Below, one piece after another: positions 1 to 9,364 of a DNA stretch of 64,000 nt. The notes beneath the pieces are model-generated. The model had not been told where the DNA came from. It did not search any database and was given only the letters and a program-made list of their open reading frames with translations. Numbering within the stretch: the first letter of the stretch is position 1; every line of letters starts with the position of its first letter. The position numbers and the translations under genes are program-made. The stretch comes from Azonexus sp. (GTDB taxonomy: Bacteria > Pseudomonadota > Gammaproteobacteria > Burkholderiales > Rhodocyclaceae): the NCBI GenBank assembly GCA_030696345.1, contig JAUYSK010000016.1, positions 709,117 to 773,116 of the forward strand, given 5' to 3'.

Positions 1-1
1 G

Positions 2-1228
2 CAGTACCGGCATCATCTCGAAGCGGTGGTCGCATCTCGCACCGCCGAACTAGCCGAGGCGAAGGATGCGGCCGAAATGGCCAATCGTGCGAAGAGCACC
101 TTCCTGGCCAATATGAGTCACGAAATCCGGACGCCGATGAACGCCATCATTGGTCTGACCCATCTGCTGCAGAATGAAGTGAAGGAGCCGGGCGTTCTCG
201 ATCGCCTGAAGAAGATCGGCAGCTCAGCGCATCATCTGCTGCATGTCATCAATGACATCCTTGATCTTTCAAAGATCGAGGCTGGGCGCCTCGTTCTCGA
301 GCAGACGAATTTTTCTCCACGCGACATGGTGGCTCAGGTCTTCACCATGCTGGATGATCAGGCAACAGCCAAGGGCCTGCAACTGATCAGCGAATTTTCG
401 CCGACCGTTGCGCCGCTGTTGCGGGGCGACCAGTTACGCTTGCAACAGGCGCTGCTTAATTTCGTTGGCAACGCCGTCAAGTTTTCTGAACACGGCAAGA
501 TTCACGTTCGGTTGGACGCCGGAGAAATGCAAGGCGATTCCGTCTTGCTGCGCCTCGAAGTCGAGGATGAAGGCATCGGCATGACGCCCGAGCAGCAAGC
601 AAGGCTGTTCAAGGCCTTTACCCAGGCCGACGATACGATGACCCGAAAGTATGGTGGCACCGGGCTCGGGCTGGCGATCAACGGGCATCTGGCGCATCTG
701 ATGGGCGGCGAGATTGGTGTCAGTAGCGAACCGGACAAGGGCAGCCTTTTCTGGATGACGGTTCAACTTGGCAGAGCCGATTCACCCGAGAAGACAGCCG
801 CCGCCGGGCCGGTGATGGCGCCTGAAGATGTGATTGCCCAGCGTCATGCTGGCCGGCGCGTTTTGCTGGTCGAGGACGAGCCGATCAATCAGGAAGTAGC
901 CGGCGAATTGCTGAGCATTGCCGGCTTGATTCCCGAGGTGGCGAACAACGGGGCGGAGGCAGTGGCGCTGGTGCAGGCCAACGACTATGCGCTGGTCCTG
1001 ATGGACATGCAGATGCCGGTAATGAACGGCGTCGAGGCAACGCGAGCGATCCGTGCGCTGCCTGGCTGCCAGCATCTGCCCATTCTGGCGATGACGGCCA
1101 ACGCCTTCGACGAAGATCGGCAGATATGTCTTGAAGCCGGCATGAACGATCATATCGGCAAGCCGGTCGATCCCGATGTGCTCTACAACACGTTGTTGCG
1201 CTGGCTGGATAAGCCAGGCTCTGCCTGA
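2..1228 (+). CDS. Hybrid sensor histidine kinase, 5' end outside window
   Basis: This is the C-terminal part of a membrane-type hybrid kinase. The reading frame is open from the first bases, where residues [20 protein letters not shown] match the coiled linker that usually precedes the kinase core, so the true start and sensor domain lie upstream. In order it has a HisKA H-box (SHEIRTPMN, His codon at 119-121), an HATPase domain with DEGIGM and GGTGLGL, and one receiver domain ([10 protein letters not shown]; phospho-acceptor Asp codon at 1004-1006; later MTA and KP residues). No HPt domain follows before the stop. The partner regulator is not identifiable here. The kinase call is firm; the signal is unknown. 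Confidence 0.9.
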   Translation, partial: QYRHHLEAVVASRTAELAEAKDAAEMANRAKSTFLANMSHEIRTPMNAIIGLTHLLQNEVKEPGVLDRLKKIGSSAHHLLHVINDILDLSKIEAGRLVLEQTNFSPRDMVAQVFTMLDDQATAKGLQLISEFSPTVAPLLRGDQLRLQQALLNFVGNAVKFSEHGKIHVRLDAGEMQGDSVLLRLEVEDEGIGMTPEQQARLFKAFTQADDTMTRKYGGTGLGLAINGHLAHLMGGEIGVSSEPDKGSLFWMTVQLGRADSPEKTAAAGPVMAPEDVIAQRHAGRRVLLVEDEPINQEVAGELLSIAGLIPEVANNGAEAVALVQANDYALVLMDMQMPVMNGVEATRAIRALPGCQHLPILAMTANAFDEDRQICLEAGMNDHIGKPVDPDVLYNTLLRWLDKPGSA

Positions 1229-1255
1229 ACGGTTTGGTTTTTGCCGTTTTGGGGC

Positions 1256-1268
1256 GTTGACCGCAGCA
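1256..1268 (+). repeat. Copy 1 of oriented 13-mer GTYNACCGCAGCA
   Basis: Exact GTTGACCGCAGCA in the short gap between the kinase and the convergent Crp/Fnr gene. Other copies start at 6157, 18082, 19853, 22626, 24783, 50144 and 55748 on the plus strand and lie at 61818-61830 on the minus strand. This is the only non-coding copy. Confidence 0.55.
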
Positions 1269-1269
1269 A

Positions 1270-1944
1270 TCAGTCGCCGAAGCTTCGCAGCCCTTCAAGA
1301 TCAAGTACATTGATGCCGCCGTATTCACTGCGGACCAGCCCGGCATCTTCCAGCACCCTCAGCGCCTGATTGGCGCGCTGGCGAGAGACGCCAGCCAGAT
1401 AGCCGAGTTCTTCCTGCGAAATCTGCAGCAGGCGGTTGGTGCCGGGGTAAAGCACGGGATTGAACAGCGCGGCAAGACCGCGGGCGATGCGGGCGTCGGT
1501 GTCGAGCATGCGCTCGTTTTCGATCATGCCGATGAACTGGCCGAGACGCTCGTTGATCTGGGCGATCAGGTAGCGGTTGAACGGGATGCTGTGGTCCATC
1601 AGCCAGTAGAAGGTGCTGCGGTTCATGAACGCGACGCGGGTTTCGCGGATGGCCATGACGTCGTAGCGGCGTACTTCCTTCTTGAGCAGAGAGCCTTCGC
1701 CGAACCAGCCGCCGGAGCTGATGCCGGTCAGTGAGGTCGTCTTGCCAGTGGTCCAGTGGCTGGCCATCTTGCCCAGGCCATCGATGATGCCCATCCAGAA
1801 ATCAACCGGTTCGCCCTTGGCGCAGATGAAGGCGCCTGCAGAAAAGGTGCGCTCGCAGGTGCCTGCCAGCGCCTTGAGCATTTCTTCTTCGGTCAGGGAC
1901 TGACCCCAGAGGGAGGATCGCAGCAGTTCCTCAGCGTTTTTCAA
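1270..1944 (-). CDS. Crp/Fnr-family transcriptional regulator
   Basis: Predicted 224-residue DNA-binding regulator. The N-terminal half is a cyclic-nucleotide-binding-type beta roll (GEPVDFWMGIIDGLGKM through GWFGEGSLL). The C-terminal half is a winged helix with recognition region SQEELGYLAGVSRQRANQAL. It lacks the N-terminal cysteine cluster of FNR, so it is unlikely to be an iron-sulfur oxygen sensor. I chose the TTG at 1944 because AGGA sits six bases upstream and the length matches the family; the frame stays open for another 45 codons with no better start. It diverges from the acyl-CoA synthetase/liv operon and may control it, which is inference from position. Confidence 0.85.
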   Translation of the reverse strand: MKNAEELLRSSLWGQSLTEEEMLKALAGTCERTFSAGAFICAKGEPVDFWMGIIDGLGKMASHWTTGKTTSLTGISSGGWFGEGSLLKKEVRRYDVMAIRETRVAFMNRSTFYWLMDHSIPFNRYLIAQINERLGQFIGMIENERMLDTDARIARGLAALFNPVLYPGTNRLLQISQEELGYLAGVSRQRANQALRVLEDAGLVRSEYGGINVLDLEGLRSFGD

Positions 1945-1957
1945 TTTATTTCCTGGA

Positions 1958-1975
1958 TTGTCTGCCGGATGACAA
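1958..1975. promoter_or_regulatory. Inverted repeat TTGTC-N8-GACAA, possible Crp/Fnr operator
   Basis: A dyad with five-base arms lies just upstream of the regulator start and inside the divergent intergenic region. Crp/Fnr proteins bind dyads of this general size, so it could be an autoregulatory site. No second copy was found near the synthetase start, so support is weak. Confidence 0.3.
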
Positions 1976-2129
1976 TTATAAGCCTGGTCAATGACTAAAC
2001 TTTGCCGCAAGCTGTGTGATGGTCGTTGTTGTGCACTGCAAGGTTTACGCGGGCGGCACCAATGGCCACAATGCGTCAAACGAACGTTAGACCGCGCACC
2101 TCAAAGTGCGGCAAGAGGAGACAAAAAGA

Positions 2130-4097
2130 ATGCCCGAACAGGCGAATTTCGCGTCGCTGGATGGTTTGCATACCTTTCCCCGGCTGCTGTTTCATCACGC
2201 CAAAATCCGCCCGGATGCGCCTGCCATGCGCGAGAAGTATCTCGGTATCTGGCAGACCTGGTCCTGGCTCGACGTTGCCGAACGCGTCCGCGCCCTGGCT
2301 TGCGGCCTGGCTTCGCTTGGTTTCAAGCGCGGCGACAATTTGGCGATCATTGGTGATAACCGGCCGCACCTCTACATGATGATGACGGCCGCCCAGTGCC
2401 TGGGTGGCGTGCCAGTGCCGCTCTATCAGGATGCGGTGGCCAACGAAATGCTCTTCGTGCTGCAGGATGCCGGCATCCGCTTTGTGGTGGTCGAGGATCA
2501 GGAGCAGGTCGACAAGATGCTGGAAATCCAGGATCAGGTGCCGACGCTCGAACAGATCATCTACGACGATCCGCGCGGCATGCGCCATTACACGCAGCCT
2601 TTCCTGCACGACATTCATGAACTGATGGAAATGGGGCGGATTCATGACCGCAACCATTCCGACTTTCTCAACATCGAAATCGAGCAGGGGCATTTCGATG
2701 ATGTCTCGGTAATGCTCTATACCTCGGGCACGACCGGCAAGCCGAAGGGCGTCTGCCAGGCGCACTCGGCCTTCATTTCTGCGGCGCAGGGCGGCGTTCA
2801 GGTCGACAAGCTGGGGGCAGACGGCGACATTCTTTCCTACCTGCCGATGGCCTGGGTTGGCGACCACCTGTTCTCCTATGCTCAGGCGCTGGTAGCAGGG
2901 TTCACCATCAACTGCCCGGAATCTGGCGAGACGGTGATGACTGACCTGCGCGAAATCGGCCCGACCTGCTACTTCGCTCCACCGCGCGTTTTCGAGAGCC
3001 TGCTGACCTCGGTGATGATCCGCATGGAAGACGCCGGCAAGCTAAAGCAGAAGGTTTTCCACCACTTCATGGCAGTCGCCAAGCGTTGCGGTGCCGATAT
3101 TCTCGACGGCAAGTCGGTTGGTTTTGCTGATCGCTTCGAATACTGGCTGGGCAATCTGCTGGTTTATGGCCCGTTGCGTAACGTGCTCGGCATGAGCCGG
3201 ATCAAGGTGGCTTATACGGCCGGCGCGGCGATCGGGCCGGAGCTGTTTCGCTTCTACCGTTCAATGGGCATCAACCTGAAGCAGTTCTACGGTCAGACCG
3301 AAACCTGTGCCTACGTCTGCATGCAGCCTGATGGCCAGATCAAGTTCGACTCCGTCGGTCAACCGGCCCCGGGCGTCGAAATCAAGATTGCCGAGAACGG
3401 CGAAGTGCTGGTCAAGGGGCCGATGCTGCTCAAGGAATACTACAAGCGGCCGGATGCCACGGCCGAGTCGATCAACGCCGAGGGTTATTTCATGACCGGC
3501 GATGCCGGCTTTCTCGACGAAGACGGCCATCTGAAGATCATCGACCGCGCCAAGGACGTCGGCAAGCTATCGAACGGCGCGATGTTTGCCCCGAACTACA
3601 TCGAGAACAAGCTGAAGTTCTTCCAGCACATCAAGGAAGTCGTCTGTTTCGGCCACGACCGCGACATGGTTTGTGCCTTCGTCAATATCGACGTGGGTGC
3701 AGTTGGCAACTGGGCCGAGCGCCGTGGCATTGCGTATTCCGGTTATGCCGATCTGGCTGGCCGGCCGGAAGTGCTGGAACTGATCCGCGAATGTGTCGAG
3801 CAGATCAATGCCGATCTGGTGCATGACACGATGGTGGCCGATTCACAGATTCACCGTTTTCTGGTGTTGCACAAGGAACTGGATCCGGATGATGACGAAC
3901 TGACCCGGACCCGCAAGGTGCGTCGTAACTTCGTTGCCGAGAAATACAAGGTGCTGATCGATGCCTTGTACAGCGGCAAACCAAACCAGTTCATTGAAAC
4001 CGAGGTGAAGTTCGAGGATGGTCGGCGCGGCAAGATTTCCGCAGACTTGAAGATTCTCGATGCGAAAACCTTTCCGATCGTGAAAAAGGCTGCCTGA
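2130..4097 (+). CDS. AMP-forming long-chain-type acyl-CoA synthetase
   Basis: A 655-residue cytoplasmic adenylate-forming enzyme expected to activate a carboxylic acid to its CoA thioester with ATP. The P-loop-like motif YTSGTTGKPKG is at about residues 197-207; YGQTE and a late TGDAGFLDEDGHLKIIDR region follow as in the family. Its size fits long-chain rather than short-chain synthetases. The ATG at 2130 follows GAGGAG, so I preferred it to an in-frame codon at 2106. It is the first gene of an operon with a complete liv-type ABC transporter, and its stop is two bases from livG. This suggests that the imported acid is activated on entry. The substrate (fatty, aromatic or branched acid) cannot be read from sequence. 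Confidence 0.88.
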   Translation: MPEQANFASLDGLHTFPRLLFHHAKIRPDAPAMREKYLGIWQTWSWLDVAERVRALACGLASLGFKRGDNLAIIGDNRPHLYMMMTAAQCLGGVPVPLYQDAVANEMLFVLQDAGIRFVVVEDQEQVDKMLEIQDQVPTLEQIIYDDPRGMRHYTQPFLHDIHELMEMGRIHDRNHSDFLNIEIEQGHFDDVSVMLYTSGTTGKPKGVCQAHSAFISAAQGGVQVDKLGADGDILSYLPMAWVGDHLFSYAQALVAGFTINCPESGETVMTDLREIGPTCYFAPPRVFESLLTSVMIRMEDAGKLKQKVFHHFMAVAKRCGADILDGKSVGFADRFEYWLGNLLVYGPLRNVLGMSRIKVAYTAGAAIGPELFRFYRSMGINLKQFYGQTETCAYVCMQPDGQIKFDSVGQPAPGVEIKIAENGEVLVKGPMLLKEYYKRPDATAESINAEGYFMTGDAGFLDEDGHLKIIDRAKDVGKLSNGAMFAPNYIENKLKFFQHIKEVVCFGHDRDMVCAFVNIDVGAVGNWAERRGIAYSGYADLAGRPEVLELIRECVEQINADLVHDTMVADSQIHRFLVLHKELDPDDDELTRTRKVRRNFVAEKYKVLIDALYSGKPNQFIETEVKFEDGRRGKISADLKILDAKTFPIVKKAA

Positions 4098-4098
4098 T

Positions 4099-4881
4099 AT
4101 GTCCAAGAAAATAGGCGACGTCATTCTCGACCTGCAGAACATTTCCCTGCGCTTCGGCGGCGTCAAGGCGCTGACCGATATCTCTTTCGATGTCCGCGAG
4201 CATGAAATTCGCGCCATCATCGGCCCGAACGGTGCCGGCAAGAGCTCGATGCTCAACGTCATCAACGGCGTTTATCACCCGCAGGAAGGCAGGATCTTCT
4301 GGCATGGTCAGGAGCGCAAGAACATGGAGCCGCACATGGCGGCCCAGCAGAATATTGCCCGCACCTTCCAGAACATTGCGCTGTTCAAGGGTATGACCGT
4401 ACTCGACAACATCATGACCGGGCGCATCACCAAGATGAAAGCCAACTTCATCGAGCATGCGCTGTGGTTTGGCCGGGCGAAGAAGGAAGAGCTGGAGCAT
4501 CGCAAGAAGGTCGAGGAGGTGATCGACTTTCTGGAGATTCAGCATATTCGCAAGACTCCGGTCAATCGCCTGCCCTACGGCCTGCAGAAGCGCGTCGAAC
4601 TGGGTCGGGCGCTGGCCGCCGAGCCGTCGATGCTGCTCCTTGACGAGCCGATGGCCGGCATGAACGTCGAGGAAAAGCAGGACATGTGTCGCTTCATCCT
4701 CGATGTGAATGATCAGTTCGGCACCACCATCGTGCTGATCGAGCACGACATGGGCGTCGTCATGGACATCTCCGACCGCGTCGTTGTACTCGACTATGGC
4801 AAGAAAATCGGCGATGGCGAACCGGACGAAGTCAAAAATAATGAAGACGTGATCAAAGCCTATCTCGGCGCTGGTCACTAA
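4099..4881 (+). CDS. livG: Branched-chain-amino-acid-type ABC transporter ATPase, LivG
   Basis: A 260-residue ABC ATPase with Walker A GPNGAGKSS near residue 39, Walker B LLLDEPMAGMN and the switch histidine in LIEHDMGVV. The signature region reads LPYGLQKRVELGRAL, the non-canonical form often seen in LivG proteins. It follows the synthetase directly and is followed by permease genes, so it should energise uptake with LivF (8355-9185). The liv name refers to the family; with CoA ligases on both sides an organic acid is a more likely substrate than an amino acid. Confidence 0.9.
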   Translation: MSKKIGDVILDLQNISLRFGGVKALTDISFDVREHEIRAIIGPNGAGKSSMLNVINGVYHPQEGRIFWHGQERKNMEPHMAAQQNIARTFQNIALFKGMTVLDNIMTGRITKMKANFIEHALWFGRAKKEELEHRKKVEEVIDFLEIQHIRKTPVNRLPYGLQKRVELGRALAAEPSMLLLDEPMAGMNVEEKQDMCRFILDVNDQFGTTIVLIEHDMGVVMDISDRVVVLDYGKKIGDGEPDEVKNNEDVIKAYLGAGH

Positions 4882-4893
4882 GGAGACGGGGCG

Positions 4894-5808
4894 ATGAATT
4901 TTTTCCTGGAAGTTCTGATCGGCGGCCTGCTTTCCGGCGTGATGTACGCGCTGGTTGCTCTCGGTTTCGTCATGATCTACAAGGCCTCGGGCGTCTTCAA
5001 CTTTGCCCAGGGCGCGATGGTTTATCTCGCCGCGCTGTCGGTCGTCGGCTGCATCGAGAAGGGCGCGCCGCTCTGGCTGGCGATCATTCTGGCGTTTGGC
5101 ATCATGACCCTGTTCGGTATCGCGACCGAAAAGTTCGTGCTGCGCAAGCTGGTCAATCAACCGCCGATTGCATTGTTCATGGCGACCATCGGTCTGGCGT
5201 TCTTCATCGAAGGCGTGGCCCCGATGATCTTTGGCAGCGACCCGCGGGCGCTGGAGCTGGGTATTGTCGACGAGCCGATTCCCTGGGTTCTCGACAACTG
5301 GAACATGGTGATTTCCAAGTTCGATCTGGTCGCTGCCGGCGTCGCTGGCGTACTGGTCGCAACGCTTGCCCTGTTCTTCCAATACACCCGCGTTGGCCGT
5401 GCGTTGCGGGCGGTGGCCGATGACCATCAGGCAGCCTTGTCGATCGGCATTCCGCTGCAGCATATCTGGGCCATCGTCTGGGGCGTTGCCGGGTTTGTCG
5501 CACTCGTGGCCGGCATGATGTGGGGGGCGCGAAATGGCGTGCAGTTTGCGCTCACTTTCACGGCGCTCAAGGCGCTACCAGTGTTGATCCTCGGCGGCTT
5601 CACCTCGGTGCCAGGGGCGATTGTCGGTGGTCTGATCATTGGAGCTTCGGAAAAGCTGGCTGAAATCTACATTCCGCCGGTCATGCAGAATATGTTCGGC
5701 GGCAACTTTGGTGGCATCGAGGGCTGGTTCCCTTATGTGCTTGCTCTCCTGTTCTTGCTCGTCAGGCCCGAAGGCCTGTTTGGCGAAAAACATATTGACC
5801 GCGTGTAA
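4894..5808 (+). CDS. livH: ABC transporter permease, LivH
   Basis: A 304-residue inner-membrane permease with about eight hydrophobic segments. The N-terminus has the LivH hallmark GLLSGVMYALVALGFVMIY followed by FNFAQGAMVY. The C-terminus ends VRPEGLFGEKHIDRV, typical of the family. The ATG follows AAGGAGACGGGG. It would form the translocation channel with LivM, encoded 16 bases downstream. Confidence 0.9.
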   Translation: MNFFLEVLIGGLLSGVMYALVALGFVMIYKASGVFNFAQGAMVYLAALSVVGCIEKGAPLWLAIILAFGIMTLFGIATEKFVLRKLVNQPPIALFMATIGLAFFIEGVAPMIFGSDPRALELGIVDEPIPWVLDNWNMVISKFDLVAAGVAGVLVATLALFFQYTRVGRALRAVADDHQAALSIGIPLQHIWAIVWGVAGFVALVAGMMWGARNGVQFALTFTALKALPVLILGGFTSVPGAIVGGLIIGASEKLAEIYIPPVMQNMFGGNFGGIEGWFPYVLALLFLLVRPEGLFGEKHIDRV

Positions 5809-5824
5809 GAGAGGATAGAACAAG

Positions 5825-6901
5825 ATGCTTTACCGTGAAGCCGGTCAATTCAAGACGACCTACGCCGCCGACCAGCAAATCTTTCCGATCCGGCAGGACC
5901 GGATCGGGATCATTGCCCTGCTTGTCGTTGCATTCATCGGAGTGCCGCTCTTTGCCAGCGAATACTGGTTCTCGGCCATTCTGATCCCATTTCTGATTTT
6001 CGCTTTGGCTGCCATCGGCCTGAATGTATTGACCGGCTATGCCGGCCAGCTCTCGCTTGGTTCGGCCGCCTTCATGGCGGTTGGTGCCTATGCCGCCTAT
6101 AACTTCCAGTTGCGGATCGAGGGTATTCCGATTCTGGTTTCCTTCGTTTTGGCGGGGTTGACCGCAGCAGGGGTAGGGATACTGTTCGGTTTGCCCTCCT
6201 TGCGCATCAAGGGCTTTTATCTGGCGGTGGCGACGCTGGCGGCGCAGTTTTTCATCGTCTGGTGCCTGACCAAGTTTCCCTGGCTGTCGAACAACTCGTC
6301 TTCCGGCGTGATTTCGACGCAGAAGCTGATCTTCTTCGGCCACGAATTGACGACGCCGGTCGAGAAATACCTTTTGGTGCTGTCCGTTGTCGTTGTCCTG
6401 GCGCTTGCCGCCAAGAATATGGTGCGCTCATCGACCGGCCGGGCCTGGATGGCGGTGCGCGATATGGACGTCGCCGCATCGGTCATCGGCATCAAGCTGA
6501 TGCCGACCAAACTGCTCGCCTTTGCTGTCAGCTCCTTCTATTGCGGCGTCGCCGGGGCAATGTATGCGTTCTGCTACCTCGGTTCGGTCGAGCCGGATGG
6601 TTTCTCTCTGGAAATGTCGTTCAAGATCCTGTTCATGATCATCATCGGCGGTGTCGGGTCGATCATGGGCAGTTTCCTCGGCGCGGCCTTCATCCTGTTG
6701 CTGCCCATCTTTCTCGATGTGGCCTTGCCCTTTGTCGCCGATCTGTTCGGCTTGCCCTTTGCCAGCGCTACCGTGTCGCACATCCAGATTACGGTGTTCG
6801 GTGCGCTCATCATGTTCTTCCTGATCGTCGAACCACACGGGCTTGCCCGGCTGTGGCAGATCGCCAAGGAAAAACTGCGTCTGTGGCCGTTCCCTCACTA
6901 G
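5825..6901 (+). CDS. livM: ABC transporter permease, LivM
   Basis: A 358-residue membrane permease. It has the LivM core GLNVLTGYAGQLSLG near residues 67-81, SLRIKGFYLAVATLA in the middle and a FKILFMIIIGGVGSIMGS loop that should contact the ATPase. About ten transmembrane segments are expected. The ATG is preceded by GAGAGGATAGAACAAG. One copy of the 13-base repeated motif (6157-6169) lies inside the gene and encodes Leu-Thr-Ala-Ala. Confidence 0.9.
   Translation: MLYREAGQFKTTYAADQQIFPIRQDRIGIIALLVVAFIGVPLFASEYWFSAILIPFLIFALAAIGLNVLTGYAGQLSLGSAAFMAVGAYAAYNFQLRIEGIPILVSFVLAGLTAAGVGILFGLPSLRIKGFYLAVATLAAQFFIVWCLTKFPWLSNNSSSGVISTQKLIFFGHELTTPVEKYLLVLSVVVVLALAAKNMVRSSTGRAWMAVRDMDVAASVIGIKLMPTKLLAFAVSSFYCGVAGAMYAFCYLGSVEPDGFSLEMSFKILFMIIIGGVGSIMGSFLGAAFILLLPIFLDVALPFVADLFGLPFASATVSHIQITVFGALIMFFLIVEPHGLARLWQIAKEKLRLWPFPH
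6157..6169 (+). repeat. Copy 2 of oriented 13-mer
   Basis: Exact GTTGACCGCAGCA inside livM, read in frame as part of Leu-Thr-Ala-Ala. Confidence 0.55.
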
Positions 6902-6965
6902 GAATGGCTATTGCCCAAGCGGCGGCGGCCCCGTCGCTTTTCTGTAAATCTGGAGGAGACATTCA

Positions 6966-8288
6966 ATGATTAAAAACTTCAAACCCGCCCTTGCCGCCGC
7001 TGCGGTTTCCCTGGCCATGCTGTCGCAAACAGCCATGGCTGCGGAAGAGCAGTTCTTCCCGCTGATCGACTACCGCGTCGGACCTTATGGCTCGAACGGT
7101 CAGGCTTTCTATGGTGGCTTCATCGACTATCTGAACTACGTCAACCTGAAGGAAAAAGGTGTCAATGGCGTTCAGCTGACCTACGAGGAATGCGAAACCG
7201 AATACAACAACGCCAAGGGCGTTGAGTGTTACGAGCGCCTCAAGGCCAAGGCCAAGGTTTCCTCCGGCCCGATCCACACGATGTCTACCGGCATTTCCTA
7301 TGCCCTGATCGACAAGTCTGCCCAGGACAAGCTGCCGCTGGCCATGATGGGTTACGGCCGGACCGATGCAGTGGATGGTTCCGTTTTCCCCTACGCCTTC
7401 CCGCTGGTCACGACGTACCAGATGCAGGCCTCGGCCATCATCAAGTTCATCAAGGACAAGAACGCTGGCAACCTGGCTGGCAAGAAGATCGTCTATCTCT
7501 ATCACGACTCCGCCTACGGCAAGGAAGCCATCATCGCGATGGAAGCCGAAGCTTCGCTGAACAAGTTCACGCTGGTGCAGGTTCCAGTGGCCCACCCGGG
7601 TAACGAACAGGGTGCCCAGTGGCTGAAGATTCGTCAGGAAAAGCCGGATTACGTCGTGTTCTGGGGCTGGGGCGTGATGAACCAGACCGCTTTGAAAGCT
7701 GCCCAGAAGGTCGGCTACCCGCGTGATCAGATGATTGGTTCGTGGTGGACCGGTTCCGAGGAAGACGTTGTGCCGGCCGGCGAAGCCGCCAAGGGTTACA
7801 TGGCTGCAACCTGGAACGTCTCCGGCAAGCAGGTGCCAGTGATTGCCGACATCGAAAAGGTCGTCTACGGCGCCAACAAGGGCAACCTTCAGGACAAGGC
7901 CAAGATCGGTACTGTGCTTTATAACCGTGGCGTTTCGGCTGCCGTGCTGTCGATCGAGGCGATCCGCAAGGCGCAGGAAAAGTATGGCAAGGGCAAGGCA
8001 ATGACTGGCGAGCAGGTCCGCTGGGCACTGGAAAACCTGAACATTACCGATGCTCGCCTGAAGACGCTGGGTGCAACCGATCTGCTGCCGGAAATCAAGA
8101 CCTCCTGCGACAACCACGAAGGTTCGGGCAAGGTGAAGATTCAGCAGTGGGATGGTGCCAAGTGGGTTCCGATCTCGGGCTGGATCGAGGGTAACAAGGC
8201 GCTGATCCACCCGCTCTTCCAGGCCTCTGCCAAGCAGTACGCCAAGGAAAAGGGCATTACGCCGCGTGATTGCTCCAAGGAAAAATAA
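6966..8288 (+). CDS. livK: Periplasmic substrate-binding protein of the first liv operon
   Basis: A 440-residue type I periplasmic binding protein. The signal peptide covers about residues 1-25 with a likely cut after SQTAMA. The mature protein has no lipobox cysteine, so it should be soluble periplasmic. It is longer than classic LivK and carries a cysteine pair in YEECETEYNNAKGVECYERL, plus MSTGISYALIDKSA and a YHDSAYGKE segment. These features suit the subgroup linked to CoA-ligase clusters rather than a leucine binder. The ATG follows GGAGGAGA. A strong hairpin after the stop separates it from livF. Confidence 0.88.
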   Translation: MIKNFKPALAAAAVSLAMLSQTAMAAEEQFFPLIDYRVGPYGSNGQAFYGGFIDYLNYVNLKEKGVNGVQLTYEECETEYNNAKGVECYERLKAKAKVSSGPIHTMSTGISYALIDKSAQDKLPLAMMGYGRTDAVDGSVFPYAFPLVTTYQMQASAIIKFIKDKNAGNLAGKKIVYLYHDSAYGKEAIIAMEAEASLNKFTLVQVPVAHPGNEQGAQWLKIRQEKPDYVVFWGWGVMNQTALKAAQKVGYPRDQMIGSWWTGSEEDVVPAGEAAKGYMAATWNVSGKQVPVIADIEKVVYGANKGNLQDKAKIGTVLYNRGVSAAVLSIEAIRKAQEKYGKGKAMTGEQVRWALENLNITDARLKTLGATDLLPEIKTSCDNHEGSGKVKIQQWDGAKWVPISGWIEGNKALIHPLFQASAKQYAKEKGITPRDCSKEK

Positions 8289-8300
8289 GGCGAGAGAGAA

Positions 8301-8327
8301 AGGAAGCGGGGATTTTCCCCGCTTCCT
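8301..8327 (+). other. Intercistronic hairpin after livK
   Basis: A perfect 12-base stem (AGGAAGCGGGGA pairing with TCCCCGCTTCCT) closes a three-base loop 12 bases after livK. No T-run follows, so it is more likely an RNA stabiliser or partial attenuator, allowing more binding protein than downstream ATPase, than a full terminator. Confidence 0.65.
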
Positions 8328-8354
8328 TCCGGCTTCCACGCTTCGGGAACAGCT

Positions 8355-9185
8355 ATGAGTACACAAACTGCCGCTGCTGCGGCCGAACACTATCTGAGCA
8401 TCAACAACATCGAGGTCATCTATGACCACGTGATTCTTGTGCTCAAGGGCGTATCGCTCCATGTGCCGAAAGGCAAGATCGTTGCCCTGCTTGGCGCCAA
8501 TGGCGCCGGCAAGTCGACGACACTGAAAGCGATTTCAAACCTGTTGCGGGCTGAGCGGGGCGATGTCACCAAGGGCTCGGTCGAATATAAGGGTGATCGG
8601 ATCGATCAGCTGACGCCGAACGAGTTGGTCAAGCGTGGCGTCATTCAGGTCATGGAAGGGCGCCACTGTTTTGGCCACCTGACCATCGAGGAAAACCTGC
8701 TGACCGGTGCCTACACGCGCTCGATTTCGCGCAGCGAACTGAAGGACAGCCTGGAAAAGGTTTATCACTACTTCCCGCGCCTGAAAACCCGGCGCACTTC
8801 GCAGGCCGGCTACACCTCCGGTGGCGAGCAACAAATGTGCGCCATCGGCCGGGCACTGATGGCCAAGCCGGAAATGATCCTGCTCGACGAACCGTCGATG
8901 GGTCTGGCGCCGCAGATCGTTGAAGAGATTTTCGAGATCGTCAAGGATCTGAATTCGCGTGAGAACGTCAGCTTCCTGCTGGCCGAGCAGAACACCATGG
9001 TGGCGCTGCGTTACGCCGACTTTGGCTACATTCTGGAAAACGGCCGGGTGGTGATGGAAGGTGATGCGGAAGATCTCAGGACGAATGAAGACGTCAAAGA
9101 GTTCTACCTGGGGCTCTCTTCCGCGGGACGCAAGTCCTTCAAAGACGTCAAACACTATCGCAGAAGAAAGCGCTGGCTTTCCTGA
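8355..9185 (+). CDS. livF: ABC transporter ATPase, LivF
   Basis: A 276-residue ABC ATPase with Walker A LLGANGAGKST, signature TSGGEQQMCAIGRAL and Walker B ILLDEPSMGLAP. It should pair with LivG. It is about 40 residues longer than typical LivF (compare the second copy at 34488); part of the extra length is a basic tail, KSFKDVKHYRRRKRWLS. The role of the tail is unknown. It lies downstream of livK across a hairpin, and the ligase-like gene follows after 179 bases. Confidence 0.88.
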   Translation: MSTQTAAAAAEHYLSINNIEVIYDHVILVLKGVSLHVPKGKIVALLGANGAGKSTTLKAISNLLRAERGDVTKGSVEYKGDRIDQLTPNELVKRGVIQVMEGRHCFGHLTIEENLLTGAYTRSISRSELKDSLEKVYHYFPRLKTRRTSQAGYTSGGEQQMCAIGRALMAKPEMILLDEPSMGLAPQIVEEIFEIVKDLNSRENVSFLLAEQNTMVALRYADFGYILENGRVVMEGDAEDLRTNEDVKEFYLGLSSAGRKSFKDVKHYRRRKRWLS

Positions 9186-9364
9186 AGGTTGCAGTGCGCG
9201 TTCCATGGCGGCGTTGTCGGCCGGCTTGTTGGCAGAAGCCAACGGCGCTGGCCTCCGCCTTGCCCTGAAACGCTACTTTGCAACCGTCGTGCTGTGCTCC
9301 TCATGGGTGAGAAGCCATCAAAACCGAATGCCACGGTCAACCGGAAAAAACGGAGAAAACCAGA

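Noticed and set aside
3991..5463. 490-codon minus-strand frame across livG/livH
   Set aside because: Spans two well-supported plus-strand genes and has low-complexity His/Gln/Asp composition typical of shadows.
6963..8462. 499-codon minus-strand frame opposite livK
   Set aside because: Antisense shadow; the plus-strand frame has a signal peptide, leader and family motifs.
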